A model generated the notes under the pieces. It made no database searches, was not told the origin of the DNA, and saw nothing but the letters and a program-made list of their open reading frames with translations. Source: Candidatus Methanofastidiosia archaeon (GTDB taxonomy: Archaea > Methanobacteriota_B > Thermococci > Methanofastidiosales > Methanofastidiosaceae). From it: 15,790 nt of DNA. Location: NCBI GenBank assembly GCA_003558335.1, contig PWMA01000159.1, forward strand, positions 1 to 15,790, read 5' to 3'. Of this stretch, positions 6,490 to 12,726 are shown in pieces. The position numbers and the translations under genes are program-made. The stretch's first letter is position 1; every line of letters begins with the position of its first letter.

Positions 6490-6505
6490 TTTTTATTTCT
6501 TTTTT
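6490..6505 (+). terminator. T-rich terminator after geranylgeranyl reductase
   Basis: Just after the stop codon come runs of five, three and six Ts separated by single bases. Such oligo-T tracts are the main signal for intrinsic termination by archaeal RNA polymerase. Confidence 0.6.
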
Positions 6506-6517
6506 ATCTAAATTTAA

Positions 6518-6537
6518 TAATAAAAAAAATTTTATTA
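6518..6537 (-). terminator. A/T inverted repeat with T8 run ending the Cys-rich gene
   Basis: A perfect TAATAAAA / TTTTATTA inverted repeat with an AAAA loop overlaps the stop codon of the minus-strand gene and reads as eight consecutive Ts (6529-6522) on that strand. It sits back to back with the terminator of the plus-strand reductase gene. Confidence 0.5.
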
Positions 6538-6762
6538 CATGCTGCATCTTCTAACAATGCCTGCATCTTGATTTTGCTCTTCACACTCATCTGGACAGTT
6601 GGATTGGTCACAAGCTCTATCATTTGTCCTGTTTCTAAAACAAATTCCGTTGTTTTGGCACATTCTGTTATCTGTTTGGCCTCCATATGAAAGGACTGCA
6701 CCTATACTCACAACAGCAATCAATAAAATGATTGCAATGCCTAATATTTGATTTTTCTTCAT
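6535..6762 (-). CDS. Small exported or membrane-anchored six-cysteine protein
   Basis: A 75-residue protein I cannot assign to a family. Residues 1-4 are basic (MKKN). Residues 5-26 are a hydrophobic segment that is either a signal peptide or an uncleaved anchor. Then come about 49 polar residues with six cysteines at 35, 41, 51, 56, 60 and 73 (spacing x5, x9, x4, x3, x12). The even number and position after a hydrophobic N-terminus point to three disulfides outside the membrane. The sequence is rich in Asn, Gln, Asp and Arg. The start is supported by AGGGAT just upstream and by a TATA box (TTATATAC, 6801-6794) placed to give a leader of about 10 nt. Another frame on the same strand (6504-6701) is also open, but lacks the hydrophobic start and these signals. 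Metal binding is an alternative for the cysteines. Confidence 0.75.
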   Translation of the reverse strand: MKKNQILGIAIILLIAVVSIGAVLSYGGQTDNRMCQNNGICFRNRTNDRACDQSNCPDECEEQNQDAGIVRRCSM

Positions 6763-6917
6763 AATATCCCTAAAACTTAGATATTAATTTATAGTATATA
6801 AGGATTTTTCAAAATTATTATCACATTTACTTTAATAATGCCTATATTAAATACATTATTCTAAGAAAGCCTTATATCTAATTTGTTTCTTTCAATATTT
6901 TGAGAAGGTCCTTTAAA
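6763..6917. promoter_or_regulatory. Divergent promoters for the Cys-rich gene and the EamA transporter
   Basis: On the minus strand TTATATAC (6801-6794) serves the Cys-rich gene. On the plus strand CTTATATCTAA (6871-6881) is placed about 25-30 nt before an expected start near 6900, with the ribosome site GAAGGT at 6904-6909 eight nt before the ATG at 6918. The remaining A/T-rich sequence between the two boxes holds nothing else I can identify. Confidence 0.55.
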
Positions 6918-7805
6918 ATGTCAATAGATTTTTCAAAATTAAAAAAAATAGATAAAAAAACTGCAACTGCGCTTTTTATAACGCTAGTGTTCTGGGCTTC
7001 AGCTTTTCCAGGGGTAAGGGCTGGGCTAATGGGATATCAGCCAGGGCACCTTGTATTACTAAGATTTATTGTAGCATCTTTATTTATGGCAGTTTATGCG
7101 TCTATTGCTAAGGTTAAACTCCCACAAAAAAAGGACATACCGATAATAATTGTCGTTGCATTTCTTTCAATAACAATCTATCATACTTTTCTTTCATTTG
7201 GTATAGTAACGGTAAAAGCAGGATCTGCAAGTTTGATAGTGGGCTCTGGACCAATATTTACAGCTCTTCTTGCAACTCTTATACTAAAAGAGCATTTGAG
7301 GTCATATGGCTGGATTGGTATATTTATCAGTTTTATTGGAATCGGTTTAATCTCGATAGGTGAAGGCGGCGGATTTAATATAGATCCAAGGGCAATTCTA
7401 ATACTGATAGCTGCCTTTTCTACCAGTCTTGCATTTGTTATACAAAAACCGTATCTAAATAGGTACAAACCGCTAGATTTTGCAACATATGTTATTTGGG
7501 GCGGGACTTTGTTTCTATTGATCTTCTTACCAGGATTTTTCGCACAAGTTAGGACTGCACCTATTGAATCTACCCTTGCAATAGTATATCTTGGAATATT
7601 TCCTGCAGGTATTTCTTATCTTACATGGACATATACTCTTTCAAGAGTTCCCGCTTCTATTGCAACAAGTTTTCTTGCAGTTTCTCCGTTTCTTTCGATT
7701 TTAATTGCTTGGTTATGGCTTGGAGAGATTCCTGGAAGCCTGTCTATAATAGGTGGGGTAATTGCGATATTTGGAGTAACTCTTGTCAATACAAAAGGGA
7801 TGTAG
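6918..7805 (+). CDS. EamA/DMT-superfamily transporter
   Basis: A 295-residue integral membrane protein with about ten hydrophobic helices in two homologous EamA halves (roughly 14-150 and 160-292). Typical features are FWASAFPGVRAGL near helix 1, ASLIVGSGPIFTALLATLILKEHL ending the first half, and the paired segment ASIATSFLAVSPFLSILIAWLWLGE in the second half; both have the P-x-x-x-x-L...L-x-E/G-E pattern of the family. EamA members export amino acids, metabolites or drugs, and the substrate cannot be told from sequence. The frame opens at a TTG at 6900, but the ATG at 6918 has the better ribosome site and fits the promoter. It is convergent with the GNAT gene with only four bases between their stops. 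Confidence 0.9.
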   Translation: MSIDFSKLKKIDKKTATALFITLVFWASAFPGVRAGLMGYQPGHLVLLRFIVASLFMAVYASIAKVKLPQKKDIPIIIVVAFLSITIYHTFLSFGIVTVKAGSASLIVGSGPIFTALLATLILKEHLRSYGWIGIFISFIGIGLISIGEGGGFNIDPRAILILIAAFSTSLAFVIQKPYLNRYKPLDFATYVIWGGTLFLLIFLPGFFAQVRTAPIESTLAIVYLGIFPAGISYLTWTYTLSRVPASIATSFLAVSPFLSILIAWLWLGEIPGSLSIIGGVIAIFGVTLVNTKGM

Positions 7806-7809
7806 TTTT

Positions 7810-8229
7810 CTAATCTATCACTCTTCCAAATATATAGCAGTCCTCGCCACACCAATGCTTTTCTAAAAGAAACTGTTCTTTAAATCCCATCTTGTCATAG
7901 AAGCCTTTGGCATTGTATCTTTTTAGGCTCCAACACCAAAGTTTTTTTGCGCCTTCCTCTTTACACTTTTCAACAGCAAACTCTATCAAGGCCCTCCCTA
8001 CACCTTTCTTTGAGGTAATCAACGCATCTATCTGGCAGGACTCTTCGATAATCATTAATGCTATTGAGCCAACAATTTTATTGTCTTCTATTGCAACATA
8101 GTAGTAGCCTTTCTCTATGAGAGGTGTAATTCTTTCTTCGTCTGAAAATGAATAGTTTTCAATATCTAGTCCTTTTAATAGAGCTGATAACTCTTTGACG
8201 TGGGATTTTTTGGCCTTGACTATCTCCAT
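7810..8229 (-). CDS. GNAT-family N-acetyltransferase
   Basis: A 139-residue single-domain acetyltransferase. The fold landmarks are readable: an N-terminal MEIVKAKKSHVKELSALLKG, a central strand YYYVAIEDNKIVGSIALMI (42-60), the acetyl-CoA pyrophosphate-binding motif A around SKKGVGRALIEFAVEKC (73-89, with the G-x-G), and motif B-like NAKGFYDKMGFKE (106-118). The substrate is unknown. There are five cysteines (65, 89, 99, 127 and 131), several near the C-terminal strand WCGEDCYIFGRVI. No clear ribosome site precedes the ATG. A TATA-like CTTTAATACC at about 8260-8251 would give a near-leaderless message. Confidence 0.88.
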   Translation of the reverse strand: MEIVKAKKSHVKELSALLKGLDIENYSFSDEERITPLIEKGYYYVAIEDNKIVGSIALMIIEESCQIDALITSKKGVGRALIEFAVEKCKEEGAKKLWCWSLKRYNAKGFYDKMGFKEQFLLEKHWCGEDCYIFGRVID

Positions 8230-8317
8230 AAAACAGCAACAATCTTTTTGGTATTAAAGCTTTTGACGACAAAGGATTTATTTGAAATTTCTGATAATGT
8301 AAAATGGAGTGATACAG
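8230..8317. promoter_or_regulatory. Divergent promoter region between GNAT and 62-residue genes
   Basis: The minus strand shows GCTTTAATACC near 8261-8251 for the acetyltransferase. The plus strand shows GATTTATTTG near 8275-8284 and then a ribosome site GGAGTGAT at 8306-8313, four nt before an ATG at 8318. Both TATA boxes are only moderate matches. Confidence 0.4.
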
Positions 8318-8506
8318 ATGGATAGTCTAAGAGCTTTTGAAGAGATTAAAGATATGCTAAGAAAAGACGGATGGACCGAACAGATTTGTGGAGAAATATA
8401 TTTATTGTCTTCAATTGGAACTAATTTTTTTAAAGATGAGGAAATAATTCATTTGAGTATTGAACTTAATGTTGATAAAGAAACTATTGACAATATGAAG
8501 GGATAA
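8318..8506 (+). CDS. Small hypothetical protein (62 residues)
   Basis: A short cytoplasmic-type protein that I do not recognise. There is no signal peptide or membrane segment. The content is mostly helical by appearance: an N-terminal amphipathic helix SLRAFEEIKDMLRKDG, a hydrophobic middle EIYLLSSIGTNFF and an acidic C-terminal part ending DKETIDNMKG. One cysteine (Cys24). The start is chosen at the ATG at 8318, because GGAGTGAT sits four nt upstream; a GTG at 8309 is inside that ribosome site. It stands alone, downstream of the divergent GNAT gene and convergent with the tRNA gene. Its good ribosome site and AT-rich but protein-like codon use argue that it is real. Confidence 0.6.
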   Translation: MDSLRAFEEIKDMLRKDGWTEQICGEIYLLSSIGTNFFKDEEIIHLSIELNVDKETIDNMKG

Positions 8507-8584
8507 AGTGTGTCCATTAATAAATTATTATTGGATAACTTTTTGAAGCAAAAAAAGCTTTGTTTGACGATTTTTAACAGAAAT

Positions 8585-8590
8585 AAAAAA
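8585..8590 (-). terminator. Oligo-T terminator of tRNA-Met
   Basis: Eight bases past the tRNA 3' end the minus strand reads six Ts followed by ATTT, the usual oligo-T stop for archaeal tRNA transcripts. Confidence 0.55.
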
Positions 8591-8597
8591 GTTAAGG

Positions 8598-8693
8598 TGC
8601 CGGGGGCGGGATCCGAACCCGCGACCTCACGGTTTCCCAGCCCTGTTTCATGCTTATGAGCCGTGCGCTATAACCAGGCTAAGCCACCCCGGC
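8598..8693 (-). tRNA. tRNA-Met(CAU), elongator type, with a 21-nt intron
   Basis: The 96-nt gene folds as a full cloverleaf of 75 nt after removal of one intron. The acceptor stem is GCCGGGG/CCCCGGC with discriminator A; 3' CCA is not encoded (the gene continues CCT). The D arm is GCTT-loop-TAGC with the G18G19 pair, the anticodon stem CACGG/CCGTG, and the mature loop CTCATAA, with the CAU anticodon at 8658-8656. The variable loop is AGGTC and the T stem GCGGG/CCCGC. The acceptor and D-arm sequence matches archaeal elongator tRNA-Met and not the initiator (AGCGGGG). Position 58 in the T loop (TTCGGAT) reads G where A is nearly universal. Intron insertion is after base 37, the canonical site. 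A C34-modified tRNA-Ile2 is the alternative, and is less likely from the acceptor stem. Confidence 0.95.
8634..8654 (-). other. tRNA-Met intron with canonical bulge-helix-bulge
   Basis: The 21-nt intron reads AGCATGAAACAGGGCTGGGA plus one A. A canonical bulge-helix-bulge can be drawn: the anticodon stem, a 4-bp central helix of C32-T33-C34-A35 with intron TGGG (one G-U pair), a 3-nt bulge T36-A37|A at the 5' cut, and a 3-nt bulge AA|A38 at the 3' cut. The helix on the intron side is weak (only GC/GC can pair). This is the substrate type for the EndA encoded at 4597. Confidence 0.85.
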
Positions 8694-8722
8694 AGGTGAG
8701 ATTAATTGAACTATGGCCTAAG

Positions 8723-8731
8723 CTTTTTAAG
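8723..8731 (-). promoter_or_regulatory. TATA box of tRNA-Met
   Basis: CTTAAAAAG on the minus strand lies about 30 nt before the mature 5' end, which places a start roughly 5-10 nt upstream of it, as usual for archaeal tRNA genes. Confidence 0.55.
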
Positions 8732-8756
8732 ATTTGCTATTTCTCATAATTAAATC

Positions 8757-8787
8757 TAAAAATAAGTAAATAAAAGAAGAAAAATAT
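8757..8787 (-). terminator. T-rich stretch after the 108-residue gene
   Basis: On the minus strand the bases after the stop read as several T runs (five, four and five Ts) separated by short A/C spacers. They form a likely oligo-T terminator before the tRNA promoter. Confidence 0.4.
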
Positions 8788-9114
8788 TTATTTATCTACG
8801 TATATAGGCTTCGGTTTTACCGAATTATTTGGCCCAGATGGAGTAGTAATCGCAGCCAAAAGCTTGTGGAATCCAAGTTTTGTTCTTCCAAAGTTGTTGT
8901 CTGCCATCTCCTGATAAGCAGCGGCTTCATCATCATTTCCAAGTGACAACTCTACATCTACCTTTTCTAAAAGAAGGTCTGTCTGCTCTTGAACAACTGC
9001 AGCTTGAAACTCATCAGTAGTTACGCCAGCTATAGCATCAATTCCTGTTATAGCACCAACTCCAAAGGTAGCTATCAACGCAGTTGCAATAAACAAGGCT
9101 ATAATCTTTTTCAT
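8788..9114 (-). CDS. Small exported protein of unknown function
   Basis: A 108-residue protein with a clear Sec signal peptide: MKKI, then a hydrophobic stretch ALFIATALIATFGVGA, with cleavage likely after about residue 20-30. The mature part is acidic and alanine-rich in the middle (EFQAAVVQEQTDLLLEKVDVEL, NDDEAAAYQEMADNN), probably helical, and ends in a Pro/Lys tail (PSGPNNSVKPKPIYVDK). It has no cysteine, so it is not a lipoprotein or disulfide protein. The ribosome site GGAGGT is seven nt before the ATG, and a TATA box (TATATAA, 9157-9151) is well placed. I recognise no family. It is divergent from the S-layer-like gene. Confidence 0.75.
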   Translation of the reverse strand: MKKIIALFIATALIATFGVGAITGIDAIAGVTTDEFQAAVVQEQTDLLLEKVDVELSLGNDDEAAAYQEMADNNFGRTKLGFHKLLAAITTPSGPNNSVKPKPIYVDK

Positions 9115-9147
9115 AATTAAACCTCCACTATGTTCTCTTTGTTTTTA

Positions 9148-9215
9148 ATATTATATATGCCTTTTGGTAAAATATTTTTATTGTCGATACCACTTAATAA
9201 GGCTTATATATTAAG
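9148..9215. promoter_or_regulatory. Divergent promoters for the exported 108-residue and S-layer-like genes
   Basis: The minus strand has GCATATATAATATT at about 9160-9147 for the 108-residue gene. The plus strand has GGCTTATATATTAAG at 9201-9215, whose centre is about 24 nt before the ATG at 9232. The plus-strand transcript therefore appears leaderless. Confidence 0.6.
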
Positions 9216-9231
9216 AAAAGAATCATTTTTC

Positions 9232-10068
9232 ATGTTTAATAAAAAATCTATCGCCTTTTTAGTTTTAACTATTCTCTTATTTAGTACTATATCTATAACT
9301 CCAAATTTAGCCCAACAGCCAGTTTATGTTGTTTCAAACAATATTGATATACAAGCAAAACCTCTTTTAGATGAATATTTCAGCGGATTTGGTCTTTTTC
9401 CAGACTATATAACTGCCGATGAAGTTGACCAAATTAGAAATGCAAAGCTTATACTATTTCTTGGGGGCCCAGACGCCCCATTTACAGGGCCATACGTTTC
9501 TAGATATCTTGATCCTCTAGAGATATCATTTATAAGGCAAGCTGGGCAAAGATTTGCCTTTATAAAATCTGATCCTTTTGAACAGTCTGATAAAGTAATA
9601 ATAATTGCAGGCTCTGATAGAGAAAGAACCTACAGTTTAGTCTCTGATCTTGTTGAGGGCCAAAACATCTCTTTCCAAACTGAGATACAAAGGGCAGCTG
9701 AAGGAAGAATTAGCGTAAGGGACCTCCCATTAGTCTTAGTTAGTGTGGTTCACACCACCGAAACCGTTCAAAGTATTGCCGACATCTATCTTAAAATGGA
9801 TAACTTTGGGCAAGGAAGAGCTAGAAATGTCGTTGTAGAGATATCTGAAGAATACTACAATAACTTTACACTGCAATCAGTTGATCCTGAAGTTAGAGTT
9901 GAAGGTAACAGGTTTTATGTTGGCGATATAGAGCCCGGAGAGTTTGCTGAGCTTACCATAGTATTAAGGGCAAGGCAGAGCGGTACATATTCCGGTACAC
10001 TATCCTATATTCATGATGCAATAGATTCAAATGTAAGAATAAGGGATATCACAACAAGGGTCCCATAA
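9232..10068 (+). CDS. Exported S-layer-like protein with C-terminal Ig-type domain
   Basis: A 278-residue secreted protein. The signal peptide is residues 1-28 (basic MFNKK, a hydrophobic core to about 23, then a likely cut after NLA). The first half alternates strands and helices: VYVVSNNIDIQAKPLLDEYF, AKLILFLGGPDAP at 71-83 and KVIIIAGSDRERTYSLV at 121-137. The G-G-P and AGSDRxxT patterns recall N-terminal S-layer modules of euryarchaea. The second half, from ADIYLKMDNFGQGRARNVVVEI (183-204) to IEPGEFAELTIVLRARQSGTYSG (233-255), looks like a CARDB/COG1361-type Ig fold. There is no C-terminal anchor. The frame runs upstream to 9130, but the signal peptide and the TATA spacing both select the ATG at 9232, giving a leaderless mRNA. 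Family assignment is tentative. Confidence 0.8.
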   Translation: MFNKKSIAFLVLTILLFSTISITPNLAQQPVYVVSNNIDIQAKPLLDEYFSGFGLFPDYITADEVDQIRNAKLILFLGGPDAPFTGPYVSRYLDPLEISFIRQAGQRFAFIKSDPFEQSDKVIIIAGSDRERTYSLVSDLVEGQNISFQTEIQRAAEGRISVRDLPLVLVSVVHTTETVQSIADIYLKMDNFGQGRARNVVVEISEEYYNNFTLQSVDPEVRVEGNRFYVGDIEPGEFAELTIVLRARQSGTYSGTLSYIHDAIDSNVRIRDITTRVP

Positions 10069-10072
10069 TCTA

Positions 10073-10087
10073 TTTTTTTCTTTTTTT
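10073..10087 (+). terminator. T7-C-T7 terminator after the S-layer-like gene
   Basis: Two runs of seven Ts separated by one C, five nt after the stop codon, form a strong archaeal oligo-T termination signal. It makes the next gene a separate transcription unit. Confidence 0.65.
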
Positions 10088-10100
10088 AATAACAATTAAT

Positions 10101-10144
10101 TTTAAATATCATGTCTATTACTTAGATTTTACTAGGGGAGGTAG
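10101..10144 (+). promoter_or_regulatory. Promoter and ribosome site of the DsbD-like gene
   Basis: The TATA-like TTTAAATATC at 10101-10110 gives an expected start near 10130. A strong Shine-Dalgarno GGGGAGGTAG (10135-10144) lies five to six nt before a TTG at 10150 and decides that start. Confidence 0.55.
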
Positions 10145-10149
10145 ATAAA

Positions 10150-11661
10150 TTGAATAAAAGAGTCCTCAATATTATTTTAATATCATTAGTTGCAATAAGC
10201 ATATTTGGAGGAGTATCAGTTTCATCTGATGAAACGATAGAACTAAGACTATTTACCTCTCAAGGTTGTCCTTACTGTAATGAAGCAAAGGATACGATTA
10301 ACAAATTAAATCAAACTGATTTTGATGGAAAGATAACCGTAACAGAGATAGATGTTTATACCTCTGCTGGATTCAGTGAGTTTAGGGAAAACGAATTTAC
10401 AGTAGTTCCTTCTGCAGTTGTAAACGGCGATACAAAGCTTGAAGGAATAAATGATTTCGGTGAATCTTCTCTTAGAACTCTTTTTGCCTCGATTCTGGAA
10501 ACTGAACCTGAAGAGCCAACAGAGCCTGAAGAGCCGCCTAAAGAGTTTGAAAAATCAATCCGGTTCTTTTATGAAGAAACCTGTGATTATTGCAAAGTTT
10601 CAAAACAGAAAATGTACGACCTTATAGATGAAAAGGGCTATGAAATAGAGGTAATTGAAGTTGATGTATTTACTTCTGCAGGCTATCAAGAGTTTAGGGA
10701 CGCTGGGTTTAGAGTTGTGCCTGCAGCGATAATATGCGAGGCAACGATGCTAGAAGGTGTAGATGAGGTAGACAATAAAATGCAAGATGCAATAGAGAGA
10801 TGCCTTGCCGGGGAGCCTCCAGTTACAAATGGAAGAGTAGTAGCCCCTATCGGCTTAATGGCCGCATTTGCAGCCGGATTCTTTTCCAGCCTTTCTCCAT
10901 GTCTTCTTGCAGTCTTGTCATTTATCATAGCCTACACCGTTGGCTCAGGCACAAAAGCATTAAATATATTTTTAAAATCCGTATTCTTTGGACTTGGAAT
11001 CACTGGAACCTACATGTTAATGGCAGTTGCCTTCATAACAGCTGGAGCCGCAATACCACAAAACTTATTGTTTTACCTATCCTTAGCAGGAGCTTCTATA
11101 GTATTCTTTTTGGGATTAAATCTTATCAATAGCGGACTAAATATAGTAGAGCTTCCCATATCCAAGAAAAACTTTGGCCAAAAAATGACAAAAAAACTTG
11201 TGTTGTCTTATGGACTAGCGGGTGTTTTTTTACTTGGAATGATATTTGCCGTTATAAACATACCATGCGCCGCAATAATCCTGCCAATCTTAATCGATGA
11301 GGCTATACATGGAACAACCTATACTGCAACCCTAAAGGTATTGTTGTATGGTGTTGGATTAATAGTTCCGTTTGGCTTAATTGGAGGTGCTGGCGCACTT
11401 ACAAAGAACATAGCAAGGGATATGAGGTGGAATCCAAAGGTAAGGTTCTTTGGATGGGTTGTAATGGGAAGTGTCATAGTTGCAGTATCCTTCTACCTAC
11501 TTTACCAAGGTTTTCTTATTGTTGAAACAGTCACAACGCAACACATTTTATATTCAATACTAGCATATGCAATAATAATGTTTATAGCTGGATATGCATA
11601 TGGCAAGTGGAAGAAGGTAGATAAAGGTGACAACAGAAAAAAGGAAATCCCAGCATATTAA
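10150..11661 (+). CDS. DsbD-like fusion: two glutaredoxin-type domains plus CcdA-type membrane domain
   Basis: A 503-residue thiol-redox membrane protein starting at TTG. Order: signal/anchor segment (5-22); thioredoxin-fold domain 1 (about 29-115) with C40-P-Y-C43 and cis-Pro87; an acidic/proline linker (117-135); domain 2 (about 136-220) with C145-D-Y-C148 and cis-Pro191, plus Cys196 and Cys218; then a CcdA/DsbD transmembrane domain (about 232-485). The latter has the two family cysteines in SLSPCLLAV (Cys251) and NIPCAAIILP (Cys373). The two soluble domains are clear duplicates (EIDVYTSAGFSEFRE versus EVDVFTSAGYQEFRD). By homology, CcdA-type proteins carry electrons from cytoplasmic thioredoxin across the membrane; here both thiol domains lie N-terminal to it, outside the cell membrane. 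In bacterial DsbD an Ig-like domain precedes and a thioredoxin domain follows. The partner substrate is unknown. It overlaps the IDI-2 gene by 35 nt. Confidence 0.9.
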   Translation: MNKRVLNIILISLVAISIFGGVSVSSDETIELRLFTSQGCPYCNEAKDTINKLNQTDFDGKITVTEIDVYTSAGFSEFRENEFTVVPSAVVNGDTKLEGINDFGESSLRTLFASILETEPEEPTEPEEPPKEFEKSIRFFYEETCDYCKVSKQKMYDLIDEKGYEIEVIEVDVFTSAGYQEFRDAGFRVVPAAIICEATMLEGVDEVDNKMQDAIERCLAGEPPVTNGRVVAPIGLMAAFAAGFFSSLSPCLLAVLSFIIAYTVGSGTKALNIFLKSVFFGLGITGTYMLMAVAFITAGAAIPQNLLFYLSLAGASIVFFLGLNLINSGLNIVELPISKKNFGQKMTKKLVLSYGLAGVFLLGMIFAVINIPCAAIILPILIDEAIHGTTYTATLKVLLYGVGLIVPFGLIGGAGALTKNIARDMRWNPKVRFFGWVVMGSVIVAVSFYLLYQGFLIVETVTTQHILYSILAYAIIMFIAGYAYGKWKKVDKGDNRKKEIPAY

Positions 11662-12688
11662 AATATGCCTTGAAGAAGACGTTCAATCCAAATACAACTA
11701 CCTTGAGGACGTTTCATTTATTCACTCTGCACTTCCAGAGTTAAACTTTGATGATATAGATACAGGCATTAAAATATTTGGAAAAAATCTTTCTTTTCCT
11801 CTATTTATTTCTGCAATGACAGGCGGCACAGAAGAAGCTTTTAAAATTAATAAGACCCTTGCAAAGGCCTGCCAAAAAACAGGTATAGGCCTGGGCTTAG
11901 GAAGTCAGAGGGCAATGGTTGAGGATAGCTCCCTAACTTACACATATGATGTAAGAAAGTATGCTAAAGATATTCTCTTGATTGGAAATATAGGATTGCC
12001 CCAGTTTGTAAAGGGTTACAGTGAAAAAGATGCCATCTTTTCAGTTGAAGAGATAAAAGCAGATATGCTTGCAGTTCATTTAAATAGCCTTCAGGAAGTT
12101 TCACAACCTGAAGGAGACCTCTTCTTTAAAGAAGGTCTATCCCTACTAAAGAAACTAAAGGAGAAGCTTTCATTTCCTTTGATAGTAAAGGAGACTGGTG
12201 CAGGGGTATCAAAAGAAACGGCAGAAAAATTATCATTTCTTGATGGCATAGATGTTGCTGGCCTTGGTGGGACAAGCTGGAGCGCTGTTGAATACTATAG
12301 AAGTAAAGATCACAAAGAGACGATAAAAAAACTTTGGAACTGGGGGATACCAACACCACTTTCAATTGCAGAGTGCAGAATAGCTGGTATTAAGACAATA
12401 ATTGGGTCAGGTGGTGTTAGAAACGGATTTGATATAGCAAAGTGCATATCCTTAGGTGCAACTTCCTGTGGGATAGCCTTACCTTTCCTAAAATCAGCGG
12501 TAGAAGAGGATGTAAGCGGGCTTGTTGAAAAGATAGAGACCTTAAAAAGAGAGTTTAAGATAGCTATGTTTTTAAACTCATGTCAAAAAGTAGCTGACCT
12601 AAAAACAAGACCTTTAATGATAACAGGCGAGCTAAAAAGCATGATGGACCAAAGAGGAATGGATTTCCACTATTTTAACTATCGATAA
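11627..12688 (+). CDS. fni: Type 2 isopentenyl-diphosphate delta-isomerase (IDI-2)
   Basis: An FMN-dependent enzyme interconverting isopentenyl and dimethylallyl diphosphate, the start of archaeal lipid chains. The 353-residue protein has the family motifs in order: EKRKSQHI (4-11, diphosphate binding), SAMTGGT (62-68, FMN), GLGSQRA (90-96), HLNSLQE (151-157, with His151, Asn153, Gln156 and the Mg-binding Glu157), VKETGAGVS (187-195), DVAGLGGTSW (209-218) and IGSGGVRNGFDIAK (259-272). Length is normal. The GTG start at 11627 is supported by GAAGGTAG a few nt upstream, and gives the standard N-terminus. The start lies 35 nt inside the redox gene, so the two genes are likely co-transcribed and translationally coupled. 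A downstream ATG would lose the RKSQHI motif. An inverted repeat covers the overlap. Confidence 0.95.
   Translation: MTTEKRKSQHIKICLEEDVQSKYNYLEDVSFIHSALPELNFDDIDTGIKIFGKNLSFPLFISAMTGGTEEAFKINKTLAKACQKTGIGLGLGSQRAMVEDSSLTYTYDVRKYAKDILLIGNIGLPQFVKGYSEKDAIFSVEEIKADMLAVHLNSLQEVSQPEGDLFFKEGLSLLKKLKEKLSFPLIVKETGAGVSKETAEKLSFLDGIDVAGLGGTSWSAVEYYRSKDHKETIKKLWNWGIPTPLSIAECRIAGIKTIIGSGGVRNGFDIAKCISLGATSCGIALPFLKSAVEEDVSGLVEKIETLKREFKIAMFLNSCQKVADLKTRPLMITGELKSMMDQRGMDFHYFNYR
11653..11668. repeat. Perfect inverted repeat at the redox/IDI-2 overlap
   Basis: GCATATT-AA-AATATGC is a 7-bp perfect inverted repeat. It contains the TAA stop of the DsbD-like gene and falls at codons 9-14 of the IDI-2 gene. 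It could be chance in AT-rich DNA, or a small RNA hairpin affecting coupling. Confidence 0.5.
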
Positions 12689-12695
12689 GCAATAA

Positions 12696-12706
12696 CTTTA
12701 TATACT
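12696..12706 (+). promoter_or_regulatory. TATA box of the propeller gene
   Basis: CTTTATATACT lies just after the IDI-2 stop. Its centre is about 25 nt before the ATG at 12727, so a leaderless message starting at or next to that ATG is expected. Confidence 0.6.
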
Positions 12707-12726
12707 ATTTAGTATTAATGGTATTC

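Noticed and set aside
6504..6701. Open 65-codon frame on the minus strand overlapping the Cys-rich gene
   Set aside because: It has no signal peptide or ribosome site, and the other frame has a full set of expression signals.
9130..9231. Upstream N-terminal extension of the S-layer-like protein
   Set aside because: It would contain the TATA box and bury the signal peptide behind 34 residues.
9747..9760. GTGTGGTTCACAC inverted repeat
   Set aside because: It sits inside a coding region with no associated regulatory context, and short perfect repeats are expected by chance.
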